Source: an uncultured Subdoligranulum sp. (lineage in GTDB: Bacteria; Bacillota; Clostridia; Oscillospirales; Ruminococcaceae). From it: DNA of 64,000 bases. Location: positions 11,526 to 75,525 of the forward strand of contig UQZO01000010.1 in assembly GCA_900545545.1 (NCBI GenBank), read 5' to 3'. Made by a program: the position numbers and the translations under genes. The notes below the pieces were generated by a model. That model saw only the letters and a list, made by a program, of their open reading frames with translations, was not told the origin of the DNA and made no database searches. This document shows positions 50,701-59,738 of this stretch, piece after piece (within the stretch, counting starts at the first letter, position 1; every line of letters begins with the position of its first letter).

Positions 50701-52092
50701 ATGAAAACCAAATCGGTACGCCCGTTCGGCTTCCGCGATGAACTGGGCTATGTCTTCGGCGATATGGCCGGCAGCTTTGTCAACCTGTTTGTAGACGCCT
50801 ATTTCCTCACCTTCTGCACCTATGTACTGGGCATCAGCCCCGCCTGGATGGCCGGTCTGTTCCTGGTGGCCCGCCTGTGGCACGCCATCAACGACCCCAT
50901 CATGGGTTCCTTCCCCGATCGCTGGCACCTGGGCAAAACCGCCGACAAGTTCAAGCCCTGGATCAAGCTCTTTATGATCCCGCTGGCACTCTCCGGTGTG
51001 CTGTGCTTCTCCCACGTTCCCTTCGAGGGCATCCTGCTCCACGCCTGGGTGGCCTTCGCCTACATCTTCTACGGCATGTCCTACACCGGCACCAGCATGC
51101 CCTTCGGCGCCATGGCCAGTGTGGTCTCCGCCGACCCCATCCATCGCAGCCGCCTCTCCCGCGCCCGCAGCATCGGCGGCACCGTGGTGGGCATCGGCGC
51201 GCTGTCCTTCGTGCCGGTCATCTGCTTTGACGCCAACTCCAACATCATCCCCGAGCGCTTCACCCTGCTGGCCGTCATCTTCGGTGTGCTGAGCATCCTG
51301 TGCTACCTGGGCCTGCTGAACCTCACCCAGGAGCGCGTGCGCGAGGCCCCCAAGGCCGCGGCCAAGTTCAACTACGGCGAAGTGCTGAAAGCCGCCCTGC
51401 ACAACCGTCCGCTCATCGGCGTGATGGTGGCCACCATCGGCAGCATGCTCTTCATCACCGGCAGCAGCCAGCTGAACAGCTACATCTACAAGGAATACTT
51501 CCACAACACCGGCGCCATGACCATCGCCAGCCTGGCCAACATCGTCATCATCGTCATCTGCTTCCCGCTGGTGCCCCGTCTGGTCAACCGCTTCGGCAAA
51601 CGCAACGTCATCCTGGTCATAAGCGCCTACTGCCTGGTGCTCAGCGCCCTGAAAGTCTTTATCCAGTTCCAGAACGTCTGGGTCTACACCACCATCTACA
51701 TCCTGGCCATGATCGGCCAGACCGCTTTCACCATGCTGATCTGGGCGCTGGTCACCGACTGCCTGGACTACAGTGAATGGAAGCTGAACATCCGCAGCGA
51801 CGGCAGCATGTACAGCCTGTACACCTTCAGCCGCAAGATCGGCAGCACCATCGCCTCCACCGGCGCCGCCTCCGCCCTGGCCGCCATCGGCTATGTGTCC
51901 GGCACCAACGTGGTGCAGACCGCCGCCACCGTCAACAACATCTACTACCTGGTCAACATTGTGCCGGTGATCACCTGCGTGCTGGAGCTCATCGGCATCG
52001 GCCTGATCTTCAACCTGGACAAAAAGACCACCAACCAGATGTACGCCGAGCTGGCCCAGCGCCGTGCCCAGGCCGCCGAAACGCAGGAATAA
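50701..52092 (+). CDS. GPH-family sugar/cation symporter
   Basis: A 463-residue transporter of the glycoside-pentoside-hexuronide family (MelB-like) with about 12 membrane helices. It has the early FGFRDELGYVFGDMAGSFVN, the family motif VARLWHAINDPIMGSFPDRW and the middle loop SADPIHRSRLSRARSIGGT. AAGGAG lies 8 bases before the ATG. It is first in an operon with an amidohydrolase and a creatininase-family protein, so the substrate is probably a sugar-like or cyclic amide/lactam compound those enzymes open. Confidence 0.88.
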   Translation: MKTKSVRPFGFRDELGYVFGDMAGSFVNLFVDAYFLTFCTYVLGISPAWMAGLFLVARLWHAINDPIMGSFPDRWHLGKTADKFKPWIKLFMIPLALSGVLCFSHVPFEGILLHAWVAFAYIFYGMSYTGTSMPFGAMASVVSADPIHRSRLSRARSIGGTVVGIGALSFVPVICFDANSNIIPERFTLLAVIFGVLSILCYLGLLNLTQERVREAPKAAAKFNYGEVLKAALHNRPLIGVMVATIGSMLFITGSSQLNSYIYKEYFHNTGAMTIASLANIVIIVICFPLVPRLVNRFGKRNVILVISAYCLVLSALKVFIQFQNVWVYTTIYILAMIGQTAFTMLIWALVTDCLDYSEWKLNIRSDGSMYSLYTFSRKIGSTIASTGAASALAAIGYVSGTNVVQTAATVNNIYYLVNIVPVITCVLELIGIGLIFNLDKKTTNQMYAELAQRRAQAAETQE

Positions 52093-52123
52093 TGCCCTGC
52101 CAAAACCCGGGAGATGAAATCCA

Positions 52124-52984
52124 ATGACCAAAATCGATCTGCATCTGCACTGCACCCGCACACCGGTGCCCCGCACCGACAAAGGCTTTGTGAGCACCGC
52201 CGCCGAGATGGTGCCCCATCTGGAAGAGCTGGGCATCGAAAAAGCGGTGCTGCTCTCGGCAGGGGAAACGGGCGGCATGATGGCCTGCAACGAGGACCTG
52301 CGGTGCATCTGTGAAGAGGACCCCGCCCACTTTGCCTGGATGTGCAACCTGGACCCGGTGGAGCCGGATACCATCCGGCAGCGGCTGGCCCGGTACAAAG
52401 CCCAGGGGGCCGTGGGCATCGGGGAACTGATGATCAACCGCCGCCTGGACGACCCGCTGCTGCGCGAGATTTTTGCCGCCGCCGGGGAACTGGGGCTGCC
52501 GGTGACCTTTCACATGAGCCCCCGGGTGGGCTTCGGCTACGGCGTGGTGGATGACCCCGGCCTGCCGCTGCTGGAAAAGACGCTGCAGGATTTCCCCGAT
52601 ACCATCTTTTTGGGGCACAGCCAGCCCTTCTGGATCGAGATGAGCGGCGACGCCCCCACCGACGCCGAGGGCCGCAACGCCTGGGGCCAGGGACCGGTGG
52701 TGCCGGGGGGCCGGGTGCCCGCGCTGTTTGAAAAGTACCCCAACCTGTACGGCGACCTGAGCGCCAACAGCGCCGGGTGCGCCCTGATGCGGGACCCGGA
52801 GTTCGGGCTGGCGTTTGTGGAACGGTACGCCCAACGGCTGTTTTTTGCCACCGACATGGTTAACACCGAGATGGTGTTCCCGCTGGGAGAATGGCTGGAC
52901 CGCCAGTTTGCCGAAGGCCGCCTGAGCCGCGCCGCCTATGAATCTGTCTGCCGCAAAAATGCAGAGCGCGTTTTTGGTCTGTAA
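52124..52984 (+). CDS. Amidohydrolase-family protein (amidohydrolase-2 type)
   Basis: 286 residues with the TIM-barrel metal motif at the N terminus (KIDLHLHCTRT), a later His in LPVTFHMSPRVGF and another in IFLGHSQPFW, and a metal Asp candidate in LFFATDMVNTE. This pattern fits the amidohydrolase-related (PF04909) group of hydrolases and decarboxylases. It lies 31 bases after the symporter and 27 bases before the creatininase-family gene. The substrate is unknown; lactone or amide hydrolysis of a sugar derivative would fit the context. Confidence 0.8.
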   Translation: MTKIDLHLHCTRTPVPRTDKGFVSTAAEMVPHLEELGIEKAVLLSAGETGGMMACNEDLRCICEEDPAHFAWMCNLDPVEPDTIRQRLARYKAQGAVGIGELMINRRLDDPLLREIFAAAGELGLPVTFHMSPRVGFGYGVVDDPGLPLLEKTLQDFPDTIFLGHSQPFWIEMSGDAPTDAEGRNAWGQGPVVPGGRVPALFEKYPNLYGDLSANSAGCALMRDPEFGLAFVERYAQRLFFATDMVNTEMVFPLGEWLDRQFAEGRLSRAAYESVCRKNAERVFGL

Positions 52985-53011
52985 CACTTTGTTCTGAGAG
53001 GAGCTTTTAAA

Positions 53012-53860
53012 ATGGAACTGCGTACACGGATTTTGCCCCGTATGCTCAACAGCGAGGTGGAGGAATACCTCGCACACAATGACATCATCATCGTACCCGT
53101 CGGCACTGTGGAGATGCACGGCGGTCTGCCGCTGGACAGCGAAACGGTCATCAGCGAAGCGTACGCCCTGAAGATGGCCGAGGCCTGCGACGGCCTGGTG
53201 CTCACCGGGCTGCCCTACTTCTATGCCGGCGCCACCGCCAGCGGCCGCGGCACCGTGCAGGTGAGCATCCGCCAGGGCATCGACTACCTGGGCGCCATCG
53301 CCCGCAGCCTGCTGCGCCAGGGCTTCAAGCGCCAGGTGTACATCAGCTTCCACGGCCCGGCCCACATGACCTGCAGCCCCATGGTGCGGGATTTCTTTGA
53401 CGAGACCGGCGTGCCCATCCTGTACATGGACCTGACGATGCAGATGATGCGCAACGCCCGGGACCTGTTCAAATCCATGGACAGCTTCCACACCATCACG
53501 GTGGGCGCCTACGACATCATGGGCCGTCTGCAGGATGTGCCCCTGACCACCGAATATCACCACACCGACCCCCAGAGCTGTGCCCCCTTTGACGATATCT
53601 TCGGCATGGCGTACCAGAGCGCCGCCATCGGCTACTGCTTCGCCGAGCACAAGGACCACATGAGCACCCCGGCCATCCCCGACGAGGCCACCCGCAATGC
53701 GCTGGCCGCCGAGGGCCGCGAACTCATCGAGGCGCTGGTGGCCCGGATGGATATGCCCCATGTGGTGGCCCAGATGCGCAGCCTGGAAGCCTACAACACC
53801 GAGGTTGCCAAGAAATACCCCTGGGTGCCCTACGCCGGGGCGCTGGATCCCAAAGCCTGA
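53012..53860 (+). CDS. Creatininase-family hydrolase
   Basis: 282 residues. IIIVPVGTVEMHGGLPLDSET (about residues 27-47) has the Glu, His and Asp metal ligands of the creatininase family, and YISFHGPAHMTCSPMVRDFF supplies the next His. A late Glu lies in MSTPAIPDEATRN. Family members open creatinine, mycofactocin precursor or formamide bonds, and one member (IolN-type) opens a cyclic inositol ketone, so the true substrate is open. GAGAGGAGC precedes the start. It closes the symporter operon, followed by a strong terminator. Confidence 0.85.
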   Translation: MELRTRILPRMLNSEVEEYLAHNDIIIVPVGTVEMHGGLPLDSETVISEAYALKMAEACDGLVLTGLPYFYAGATASGRGTVQVSIRQGIDYLGAIARSLLRQGFKRQVYISFHGPAHMTCSPMVRDFFDETGVPILYMDLTMQMMRNARDLFKSMDSFHTITVGAYDIMGRLQDVPLTTEYHHTDPQSCAPFDDIFGMAYQSAAIGYCFAEHKDHMSTPAIPDEATRNALAAEGRELIEALVARMDMPHVVAQMRSLEAYNTEVAKKYPWVPYAGALDPKA

Positions 53861-53887
53861 TTTTCCCCCTTTTTCTTCCATAGAGAA

Positions 53888-53921
53888 ATCCCCGCTGCAA
53901 ATATGCAGCGGGGATTTTTTT
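53888..53921 (+). terminator. Terminator after the creatininase-family gene
   Basis: Perfect 12-bp stem ATCCCCGCTGCA (53888-53899) and TGCAGCGGGGAT (53904-53915), loop AATA, with seven T following. Confidence 0.95.
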
Positions 53922-53999
53922 AGGTTGGGGCGGTTTGCGTTTCAAACCGGCAGAGCAGCGCTTCCGCCGCCGGGTTCCCGGTTTTGCAGCGCACTCGGC

Positions 54000-55097
54000 T
54001 CAGCCTGACTGCCGGGCGCCGCCGGTCCAGAGAGGCAGCAGCCGGGAACATGCTTCGGCGTTCTCCCGCAGAAGATTTTCCACGCCGGCGGCCGCCGTGG
54101 GGCCGAAATCGTCAAAGGGCAGCGCATCCCGCAGTTTGTCGGGCCGCACCAGGCGAAGCCCCAGCTCACTCGCGGGATGGGCGTCGTACCGGTCGGCCAG
54201 GCGGCGGGCCTCGGCCAGGTCGGCATCGGCCTGGTCCCGCAGGCCCTGCTGCTCTGACAGAATGGCGCAGCACGCCCAGCTGGCAGCCAGGTACTTGTCC
54301 ATCCGGGAGGGCGCCTCCGGGCGGCGGAGCCCCTCACAGAAACGGCAGGTCAGCACCATCAGGGTGCGGGCCTCCGCCGGGTCGGCTGCCGGGTCGTTGC
54401 CTTCCGCCGCATTCAGGTAGCCAATGCTGAGGGCGGACAGGACGGGAAACAGCCCCAGCAGGGCGTTTTCCAGGTAATCCACCGCCTCAGCACGGCGGCC
54501 GGGCAGCTGTGCCAGCGCCTGCCCGATGCGGGCGTTGTTCAGCCCTTCCACATCGTTCTGCTGCAGCAGCGCAATGCCGCGGTCGGTCTCCCCCAGGTCC
54601 AGGGCCAGGTCAGCCAGCCGGTTGCAAAGCTCGGTGCGGCTGCGCTTGGGGTCGGTGTTCTGGTCCATCAGTTCCAGGGCACGGGTGTACCACGCCTCTG
54701 CCTGGCGGGCCGCGTCGGGGTCCTTTTCCTCCAGCGCGGCCATCTGCATCAGCACCGCGCACTGGTAAAAGATTTCAAAACTGTTGGGAAACTGCTTTAC
54801 CGCCTTTTCAGCGGTGCGGCGGCCTTCGCCGTACTGCCGGGCGGCCCGCTGGGACCGCAGCCGGGCCACCGTGTCGGCCAGGCTGGTGCTCTGCTGCCGG
54901 TACCCCAGCAGCACATCCACCGAGGTGCCGAAGAAATCCGCCAGTTCCAGAATCAGCGAAAGGTCCGGGGTGGAGCTGCCGCTCTCCCATTTGGAGACCG
55001 TTCCCACGGCGACGCCCAGCACCTCGGCCAGCTGCTCCTGGGTCAATTGTCTGTCCCGGCGAAACTGCCGGAGATTTTCCGCCAAAAAAACCTGCAT
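54000..55097 (-). CDS. XRE regulator with TPR-like C-terminal domain
   Basis: 365 residues: an N-terminal Cro/C1-type HTH (NLRQFRRDRQLTQEQLAEVL ... VGTVSKWESGSSTPDLSLIL, about 8-62) and a helical TPR-like region of about 280 residues with repeats such as YGEGRRTAEKAVKQFPNSFE and ALDLGETDRGIALLQQ. This architecture resembles peptide-sensing (RRNPP-like) or general XRE-TPR regulators. The start MQVFLAENL at 55097 is taken because the longer frame lacks a ribosome site. Target unknown; no peptide precursor gene is seen nearby. Confidence 0.85.
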   Translation of the reverse strand: MQVFLAENLRQFRRDRQLTQEQLAEVLGVAVGTVSKWESGSSTPDLSLILELADFFGTSVDVLLGYRQQSTSLADTVARLRSQRAARQYGEGRRTAEKAVKQFPNSFEIFYQCAVLMQMAALEEKDPDAARQAEAWYTRALELMDQNTDPKRSRTELCNRLADLALDLGETDRGIALLQQNDVEGLNNARIGQALAQLPGRRAEAVDYLENALLGLFPVLSALSIGYLNAAEGNDPAADPAEARTLMVLTCRFCEGLRRPEAPSRMDKYLAASWACCAILSEQQGLRDQADADLAEARRLADRYDAHPASELGLRLVRPDKLRDALPFDDFGPTAAAGVENLLRENAEACSRLLPLWTGGARQSG

Positions 55098-55247
55098 AAC
55101 GTGTCCTCCCTGTATGGTTGGTTGTGTAGATTTCCGGCACGGTACCGCTCCGATGCCATTATTGTACACCACCGCGCGGGCCGGGAACAGAGCGGCGTTT
55201 TCCAAACGAGAAGAAGATTTTTTTCCGAAGTGGAAAGTTTCAGGCAG

Positions 55248-55278
55248 AAAAAAGCTGCGGAGAGAATCTCTCCGCAGC
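55248..55278 (-). terminator. Orphan terminator facing the minus strand
   Basis: Perfect palindrome GCTGCGGAGAGA (55254-55265) and TCTCTCCGCAGC (55267-55278), with six T on the minus strand (A run 55248-55253). No minus-strand gene ends here, so it appears to be left over from a removed gene. The rest of 55098-55321 holds no recognisable gene. Confidence 0.75.
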
Positions 55279-55321
55279 GCAAAGGGAATTCATCCAGGCA
55301 AAAGTCCCCGGCCCTTACACA

Positions 55322-56203
55322 ATGGCGCAGACCTGGGCTTCGGGCACCACGCTGGACAGCTGCCGGTGGGAATACGGCAAAATGTGGGAATGCCCCGACT
55401 TCTTCCCCCTGGAGGGCAAACAGCTGCTGCTGGTGATCCCCCAGGAGATGGAAGCCAGCCCCGACGGGGAATTCCATCCCGGGTTCGGCACGGTGGCCCT
55501 GCTGGGCCGTTACGACAAGGCCACGGCCCGCTTCACCCGGGAAACGGTCCAGCCCATCGACTACGGCACCGACTTCTACGCCCCCCAGACTGTGCTGACC
55601 CCCGACGGACGCCGGGTAATGGTGGCCTGGATGGAAAACTGGGCCACCGTGAACGAAGCGCCCCGCCGCCACCCATGGTTCGGCCAGATGACGATGCCCC
55701 GGGAGCTCTTCCTGCGGGAGGGGCGGCTGTGCCAGCGGCCGGTGCGGGAGCTGGAAACCCTGTGGCAGGATACCCTCACCCGCCACGAGGTGCTGGACGG
55801 CGACGCCGTTTACGAAGGGGTGGCCGGGCGTCGGCTGGACCTGACGGTGACGCTGGACGCCGCCGCCAGCCCCGATTGCCGCCGCTTCACCCTTAGCTTT
55901 GCCCAAGATGCCCGCCACCGTACCACGGTGGAATGGAGCCCCGTGTACAACGAACTTCTCTTTGATCGCAGCGACTGCGGCACCCGGCGGGATATCCCCC
56001 ATCTCCGCCGCCTGAAAGCCGCGCCGAAAGACGGCAAGCTGACCCTGCGGCTGATCCTGGACGGGGATTGCCTGGAACTTTTTGTCAACGACGGCGAGCG
56101 GACCCTCACCGCCCTGCTGGACACCCCCGCCGAGGCGGACGGCATCTCGCTGCACAGCGAGGGTGCCGTAACGCTGGAACTGTTACAGCATACTTTGCAC
56201 TGA
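55322..56203 (+). pseudogene. GH32 sucrose-6-phosphate hydrolase/fructosidase, 5'-truncated
   Basis: About 293 residues that match only the second part of a GH32 enzyme: it begins just before YGKMWECPDFFPLEG, whose Glu is the acid/base, and continues through FGTVALLGRYDKATARF, FYAPQTVLTPDGRRVMVAWM and a C-terminal beta-sandwich (ELFVNDGERTLTALL). The first 150-200 residues, including the nucleophile motif (WMNDPNG type) and the RDP motif, are absent upstream in any frame. The fragment therefore cannot be an active fructosidase. It faces a LacI-family regulator gene, the usual partner of sucrose genes, across a shared terminator. Confidence 0.82.
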
Positions 56204-56210
56204 AAGCCGA

Positions 56211-56249
56211 AAAATCCGGCAGACACGCCTGTGTCTGCCGGATTTTTTT
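56211..56249. terminator. Bidirectional terminator
   Basis: Perfect 15-bp stem, AAATCCGGCAGACAC (56212-56226) and GTGTCTGCCGGATTT (56231-56245), loop GCCT, with T runs on both strands. It serves the GH32 remnant and the LacI-family gene. Confidence 0.95.
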
Positions 56250-56255
56250 GTTGTA

Positions 56256-57251
56256 TCAGGTGCTTTCCCGCTCCACCAGGGTGGCGGCAAAACTCAGGTG
56301 CTGGGCCGGGGGCCGGGCATCCTCCGGGGCTTCGATCTCCTCAATGAGCATCTGCACGGCCTTTTTGCCGATCTCGGCGGAGGGGATCTCCAGCGCGGTC
56401 AGGCTGGTCTCCAGCATATCCCCGATGGCGTGGCCGGTGAGGCTGAGCACCCGGATGTCCCTGGGCACCTGCAGGCCCCGGTCCTTGAGGGCGCGCAGCG
56501 CGCCGACGCCCTGCACATCCACCGCCGCCATGATGGCATCCAGCGCGGGGGCCCGGTCCAGCAGCGACTCGGTGCAGAAATAGCCGTATTCAAAGGTGTT
56601 CACGGGTTTGTCCACCGAGACGGTGATCTCCTCCAGGCCGAACTCCTTCAGCGCCCGGCAGTAGCCCAGATACCGCTCCCGGTAGGGGGCCAGGCCGCCA
56701 TCGCCGTTGATGAGCCCGATGTGGCGGCAGCCGCGGCGGACCAGATACTTTACCGCCTCATAACCGCAGGCTTCAAAATCCGCCACCACGCTGCTGAGGC
56801 GGGGTTCCTGGCGGCGCACCACCTGGATGACCGGCAGCCCGCTGCTGTGCAGGTCCCGCAGTAGCCGGGACGAATGAGCGGTCCCGGCGATGAGGATGCC
56901 GTCCACAAAACCGTTGCGCAGGCGGCCCAGGGCTTCCCGCTCGATCTTGGGGTCGTCCTCGGTGCTGCAGATAAGGGTGGCGTAGCCCCGCTCCCGGGCA
57001 TGGCGCTCCACCGCCTGCACAATATCGGCAAAGGCGGTCAGGTTCAGCCGGGGCACCACCACCCCGAGGGTATGCCGCTTGCCCTGCCGCAGCCCCTGGG
57101 CCAGCACGTTAGGCCGGTAGCTCAGCTCCTTTACCGCCGCGTAGATGCGGGCCTTGGTATCGGGGTGGACATACCCGCTGTTGTTCAGCGCCCGGGAGAC
57201 CGTGCTCACGTCCACACAGGCCCGCTTCGCCACATCTTTGAGTGTCGCCAT
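56256..57251 (-). CDS. LacI-family transcriptional regulator
   Basis: 331 residues: the LacI HTH (MATLKDVAKRACVDVSTVSR, then ALNNSGYVHPDTKARI) and hinge (AAVKELSYRPNVLAQGL), then a periplasmic-binding-like effector domain (TLGVVVPRLNLTAFADIVQA ... SLTALEIPSAEIGKKAVQML). GGAGG lies 9 bases before the ATG at 57251. It is divergent from the aldolase gene and convergent with the GH32 remnant; it may have controlled sucrose or fructan genes, and could now act on the aldolase promoter. Confidence 0.9.
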   Translation of the reverse strand: MATLKDVAKRACVDVSTVSRALNNSGYVHPDTKARIYAAVKELSYRPNVLAQGLRQGKRHTLGVVVPRLNLTAFADIVQAVERHARERGYATLICSTEDDPKIEREALGRLRNGFVDGILIAGTAHSSRLLRDLHSSGLPVIQVVRRQEPRLSSVVADFEACGYEAVKYLVRRGCRHIGLINGDGGLAPYRERYLGYCRALKEFGLEEITVSVDKPVNTFEYGYFCTESLLDRAPALDAIMAAVDVQGVGALRALKDRGLQVPRDIRVLSLTGHAIGDMLETSLTALEIPSAEIGKKAVQMLIEEIEAPEDARPPAQHLSFAATLVEREST

Positions 57252-57384
57252 GCAAACCACCCTCCAAACGTTTTCCTATTTGGTATCAGTATAGCCCGGC
57301 CGGGCGCCGGGTGCAAGCCAAAAGAGGCGGTGTCGGCAATCTGCACAAGGAAAAGCCGGCAAAGTATACAAAAAACACAAGTTC

Positions 57385-57465
57385 TGCAACAAATTGTAGG
57401 GGATATGCAACAAATTGCAGAGAAGGCCAAATTCGTTGACGGGGATATTTCCGGTGTGGTATAAA
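57385..57465 (+). promoter_or_regulatory. Aldolase promoter with two tandem palindromic sites
   Basis: TTGACG (57436-57441), 18-base spacer, TATAAA (57460-57465). Upstream, TGCAACAAATTGTA (57385-57398) and TGCAACAAATTGCA (57406-57419) are repeated 21 bases apart, each a TGCAA/TTGCA palindrome: an activator- or LacI-type array. The rest of the 354-base gap holds no gene I can see. Confidence 0.7.
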
Positions 57466-57605
57466 AGAACCAGAGGATATACAAACGATTGCACAGGCCC
57501 GAAGGCATCCGCGGCGCGCGACACGGAACACCAGATGGCCGGCGATCCCATCCAAGACAAAACCATCTACCTACGATCAAAATAGACAAAAAAGGAGAAA
57601 CCATC

Positions 57606-58577
57606 ATGGCTAAGCAGAAAACTTTCAAGACCATTTTCCCCGCCGTTTCCGTTCCCCTGAACGAGGACTACTCCATCAACGAGACCGAGTTCCGCGCTTA
57701 CCTGCGCTGGATCAAGAGCTTCTACGGCAAAGGCATCGAGGGCCTGGTCTGCAACGGCCACACCGGTGAGATCACCGGCCTGACCCGTGCCGAGCGCAAG
57801 CGCGTGGTGGAGATCTGCGCCGAGGAATGCGGCGACGTGATGACCATCATCTCCGGCGTCAACTGCGAGAACACCATCGAGTCCATCGAGATGGCCAAGG
57901 AAGCCAAAGAGGCCGGCGCCGACGGCATTCTGCTGATGCCCCCGCACATGTGGCTGCGCTTCGGCATGAACCCCAACGCCCCCTTTGAGTATGTGAAGGA
58001 CGTGGCCGAGGGTGCCGACATCGACATCATCATCCACCTGTACCCCGCCACCAGCAAGGCCTTCTACCCCGTGGAGACCCTGATCAAGATGTGCAAGGAG
58101 ATCGACCACGTGAAGTGCATCAAGATGGGCACCCGCGTGACCTCCATCTACGAGCATGACGTCCGCCTGCTGCGGGAAGAGTGCCCCGACATCAGCCTGA
58201 TCACCTGCCACGACGAGACCCTGTGCGTGAGCTGGTTCCCCGGCATGGACGGCGCCCTGATCGGCTTTGCCGGCTGCGTGCCCGAGCTGATCTGCCCGGC
58301 GTGGGACGTCTTCAAGCATCCCGATCAGCACACCCTGAAAGAGGCCCAGGACTGGTCCAACCGCATCTACCACATCTCCCAGGCCATCTACGGCGGCGGC
58401 CAGCCCTCCGGCGAAGCCCATGCCCGCCTGAAGGAAGCCCTCTACCAGCGCGGCGTCTTCTCCAACGCCCTCATGCGCAAGCCCGTCCTGCCCCTGAACC
58501 AGGAGGAAAAGGACTGGGTCGCCCTGGGCCTGAAGCGCAGCGAACTGCCCGCCGTGGATATGGAGCAGTACAAGTAA
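57606..58577 (+). CDS. Dihydrodipicolinate synthase-family aldolase/lyase
   Basis: 323 residues of the DapA/NanA class I aldolase superfamily. It has the GxxGE-type phosphate/carboxylate loop as GHTGEITGLTRAER, the conserved Tyr in IIHLYPATS (about residue 143), and the Schiff-base Lys in VKCIKMGTRVTS (about 172). It is longer than DapA and is preceded by its own catabolic-style promoter, so it is more likely a sugar-acid or keto-acid aldolase than the lysine-pathway enzyme. AAAGGAG precedes the ATG at 57606. A broken Nramp gene follows after a terminator. Confidence 0.88.
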   Translation: MAKQKTFKTIFPAVSVPLNEDYSINETEFRAYLRWIKSFYGKGIEGLVCNGHTGEITGLTRAERKRVVEICAEECGDVMTIISGVNCENTIESIEMAKEAKEAGADGILLMPPHMWLRFGMNPNAPFEYVKDVAEGADIDIIIHLYPATSKAFYPVETLIKMCKEIDHVKCIKMGTRVTSIYEHDVRLLREECPDISLITCHDETLCVSWFPGMDGALIGFAGCVPELICPAWDVFKHPDQHTLKEAQDWSNRIYHISQAIYGGGQPSGEAHARLKEALYQRGVFSNALMRKPVLPLNQEEKDWVALGLKRSELPAVDMEQYK

Positions 58578-58620
58578 TTTTCACAGCCAGAAATACGGAG
58601 TAAAGTCTCTCCTCAACAAG

Positions 58621-58668
58621 GGGGCGTATCAGACGGCCCGGGGGCCTTCCGATACGCCCCTTTTGTTT
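58621..58668 (+). terminator. Terminator after the aldolase gene
   Basis: Stem GGGGCGTATC (58621-58630) and GATACGCCCC (58651-58660), with a 20-base loop that contains further GC pairing, then TTTTGTTT. Confidence 0.88.
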
Positions 58669-58718
58669 CCGCCTCCCCCATGCGCAACGCCATCCTATCC
58701 AGTAGGAGGAGAAAAACC

Positions 58719-59556
58719 ATGAGTCAAACCGAACATGAGGCTGCATCCACTGCGCGGCCTTTTGATCCCAAATCCGTCAAGAAACTGTCCTTTCTGGACA
58801 TCGTCAAGCGGGTGGGGCCCGGCCTGATCCTGACCGGCGTCGTCATCGGCCCCGGCAACATCACCACCTCTGCCATGCTGGGCGCCGACTACGGCTATTC
58901 CATGGTCTGGCTGGTCATTCCCATCGCGTTTATGGGCATCACCTGCATGCTGGCCACCTACCGCATCTCGATGCTGTGCGGCATGCCGATGATCGATGCC
59001 ATCCGCCATTATTACGGCAACGTGGCCGCCGGTTTTGTGGGCCTGGCCACCTTCCTTTCCTGCTTTTTCTTCACCATGGGCAACGTCACCGGCACCGGCC
59101 CAGCTGGCCGAACTGCTGGTGCCGGTGCTGGGCGGCGCCGCCAAGTATGTGATGGGCATTGCCCTGCTGGGCGCGGGCTTCAGCTCGCTGCTGGGCAACA
59201 CCCAGCGCGGCATGGTGCTGCTGGGCGCCGGGTTCCGCAAGCCCGTTGCCCTGGAAAGCCGCTTCATCCGCGTGGGCTGCCTGCTCTGCCTGGCCCTGGC
59301 CTGCGTGATCTGCTTCAGCTACGGCGGCTCCCCCACCCAGCTGATCTACATCGCCAACGTGCTCACCGCCATCTCCACCCCTGTGGGCGGCCTCTTCATC
59401 TGCCTGCTGCTGGGCCGCAAGGATGTGAGCGGCGATGTGCCGGTGTCCCGCCCGCTGCAGGTCTGCATGATCATCAGCTACATTTTCTGTGTGGTCATGA
59501 CGATCTCGGCCCTGGCCACCAACCTGCCCAAAATGCTTTCGTCCTTCGGGCTGTGA
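58719..59556 (+). pseudogene. Nramp-family metal transporter, internal deletion and frameshift
   Basis: The first frame (58719 to about 59100) encodes the start of an Nramp transporter: FLDIVKRVGPGLILTGVVIG, PGNITTS and three helices up to FTMGNVTGTG. At about 59100 the coding frame shifts, and the second frame encodes the late helices (KYVMGIALLGAGFSSLLGNT, then PTQLIYIANVLTAISTPVGG, and a final helix ending LPKMLSSFGL). About 130 residues between helix 3 and helix 7 are missing. The original start has AGGAGG upstream. No functional transporter could be made. A sequencing or assembly error could explain a shift but not the missing helices. Confidence 0.82.
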
Positions 59557-59604
59557 TCTGCGGTTTCTCCCCGCAAAACAGCGATTCCTCTTACCCTATA
59601 CCAG

Positions 59605-59640
59605 CCAAAGCCCCGACCAGCCGGTCGGGGCTTTGGTTGT
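59605..59640 (+). terminator. Terminator after the Nramp remnant
   Basis: Perfect 14-bp stem CCAAAGCCCCGACC (59605-59618) and GGTCGGGGCTTTGG (59623-59636), loop AGCC, with a short TTGTTGT tail. Confidence 0.85.
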
Positions 59641-59738
59641 TGTACAGCATCGGGCGGGAGTTCCCTGAAAAAGCAGCTTCGCCCTACGGAAACAGGGGCA
59701 CATCACCGTCGGCTGGGTTTTGACCCCCGCCCGCGGGT

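Noticed and set aside
55286..56203. Complete GH32 gene with an unusual start
   Set aside because: The nucleophile and RDP regions are absent in every upstream frame, and a terminator lies where they should be.
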